A stretch of DNA of 64,000 nt from assembly GCF_002967715.1 (NCBI RefSeq), contig NZ_PUIA01000051.1, positions 1 to 64,000 of the forward strand. Direction: 5' to 3'. Shown here piece by piece: positions 63,303-64,000 of this stretch (positions are counted from its first letter, which is position 1; each line of letters starts with the position of its first letter). The stretch comes from Blastopirellula marina. Lineage in GTDB: Bacteria > Planctomycetota > Planctomycetia > Pirellulales > Pirellulaceae. The translations under genes were made by a program, and so were the position numbers. Below the pieces are notes generated by a model. It worked only from the letters and a program-made list of their open reading frames with translations, was not told the DNA's origin and did not search any database.

Positions 63303-63722
63303 GTGGCAGAACCGCAGGAATTTGAAATCGAACTTGTCCACAAGACGCAAGCTGTGTGTGTGGGCATGTTTCGATTGAGTGCCGGCGAAGACGATCCGCG
63401 GCGATGCCTTCTGGCACTCGAATGCCAACTAGGGCAATTTCAAGCCGCGGACTGGAATTACTTCGACGCGTTGTGTCAAATTCGCGAGCAACTGGAACTC
63501 CTTGGGTGGCGTCCACGCTGCTATGGTGCTTGTGAAGATGTGTATCCATCCAATATGTGCCGCGACATGGGCCAAGGCATGGTCGCTTACCGCAACGAGA
63601 TTGGTCGCCCAGCAGCACAAGAGCATCTGGTCGAAACTTTTGCGACGAGTTCAGAGATTGAACCCGCCTCAGTCGAGCAGCAGCGGGTCTTTTTCCAACG
63701 TTGGCTGCAGTCTCCAAGATAA
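63303..63722 (+). CDS. Unknown protein downstream of the aminotransferase
   Basis: A 139-residue cytoplasmic protein, no signal peptide or membrane segment. It has several cysteines (CRYG-type in RPRCYGACEDVYPSNMCRDM) and tryptophans but no motif I recognise. It begins at a GTG 12 bases after the aminotransferase stop and is likely cotranscribed. The function is not guessed. Confidence 0.65.
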   Translation: MAEPQEFEIELVHKTQAVCVGMFRLSAGEDDPRRCLLALECQLGQFQAADWNYFDALCQIREQLELLGWRPRCYGACEDVYPSNMCRDMGQGMVAYRNEIGRPAAQEHLVETFATSSEIEPASVEQQRVFFQRWLQSPR

Positions 63723-63836
63723 ATCTCTGCCTGCAGTGTACGGATTCCCCTAGAGAGCAACTCTAGCCCCTGTACGCGAGATTTAATGGGCCTATAATAG
63801 CGGAAATTTGCCCACAGCCAGGGTCTAAACCTACGT

Positions 63837-63877
63837 AAAAAAAGGAAAGCACCTGCTCGCCGAAACAAGTGCTTTCC
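63837..63877 (-). terminator. Leftward terminator at the window edge
   Basis: GGAAAGCACCTG (63844-63855) pairs with CAAGTGCTTTCC (63866-63877) through 11 Watson-Crick pairs and one wobble. On the minus strand it is followed by a run of T, so it should end a leftward transcript of a gene that begins beyond 64000. Confidence 0.75.
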
Positions 63878-64000
63878 CAAAGGCTGTCCAAACTTTCGCT
63901 TGGAGACCCACAGCCGTACTCCTTGGTATCGGGCCCCACTTCGGGAAGACTTTAGTCGCGTCAATGAGCGACTTAGTTTCCTTCTCGAAAATGTCCACGG

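Overview
This 64 kb window reads as a stretch of chromosome from a planctomycete, most likely of the Pirellulaceae (Blastopirellula/Bremerella/Rhodopirellula type). The evidence is family content, not a database match: a DUF1559 prepilin-like protein with an H-x9-DG tail, a cysteine-rich YTV-repeat envelope protein, a DUF6807 (PmoA-like) secreted protein, DUF1573 and TlpA-NHL proteins, a small membrane protein with an NPFKSP motif, and housekeeping genes scattered among many secreted or unknown proteins. Start codons are often GTG or TTG, and Shine-Dalgarno sequences are frequently weak.

Layout, left to right. 1-125: the 3' end of a 5S rRNA gene and its terminator. 130-2862: a small membrane protein and a solo type ISP-like adenine methyltransferase. 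2877-9577: acetyl-CoA synthetase, a DUF6807 protein, a polyprenol-phosphate mannosyltransferase-like GT2, an MFS transporter and a sugar-nucleotide epimerase. The epimerase is the last gene of a leftward polysaccharide locus (14114 to 8633: chain-length protein, ExeA-like AAA ATPase, BY-kinase-like ATPase without the Walker A lysine, epimerase). 14274-16524: trpF and ahcY. 17086-20479: a chromosome segregation locus with parA, parB and four near-perfect parS palindromes placed around a DUF1015 gene. 20544-30822: mixed functions, including tRNA-Pro, a DUF1559 protein, a MoaD/ThiS-like gene coupled to a BNR propeller gene, two PhnB-type VOC proteins, a PL10-like pectate lyase, a K+ channel/TrkA protein, a TauE/SafE permease, a NUDIX hydrolase and a rhodanese.

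30866-38358: asnS, a methyltransferase, an unusual NRAMP-like transporter, trxB and a CstA family transporter. 38424-41616: DUF1573 and TlpA-NHL secreted proteins. 41626-45383: a translation and secretion cluster (stand-alone SRP54 M domain, ffh, rpsP, trmD, rplS) without rimM. 45466-48386: GNAT acetyltransferase, Y-family polymerase and folA. 48512-53562: the YTV repeat protein, a pseudopilin, rex, tRNA-Gln, a Crp/Fnr regulator and a small membrane protein with a zinc-finger-like segment. 53870-57795: rpsB-tsf-pyrH-(PH domain gene)-frr, with structured RNA predicted before rpsB and between rpsB and tsf. 58046-63722: a double parvulin PPIase, a putative metzincin-type secreted protease, OsmC, a class I/II aminotransferase and an unknown gene. 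A leftward terminator at the right edge implies a further minus-strand gene beyond 64000.

I see no prophage, insertion sequence, CRISPR array or classical defence island. The most unusual items are the duplicated Ffh M domain directly upstream of ffh, the four-site parS cluster, the MoaD-like/BNR gene pair, the YTV repeat protein, and the candidate structured RNAs in the rpsB-tsf region. All functional calls come from reading motifs and gene order by eye; no homology search or RNA folding program was run.
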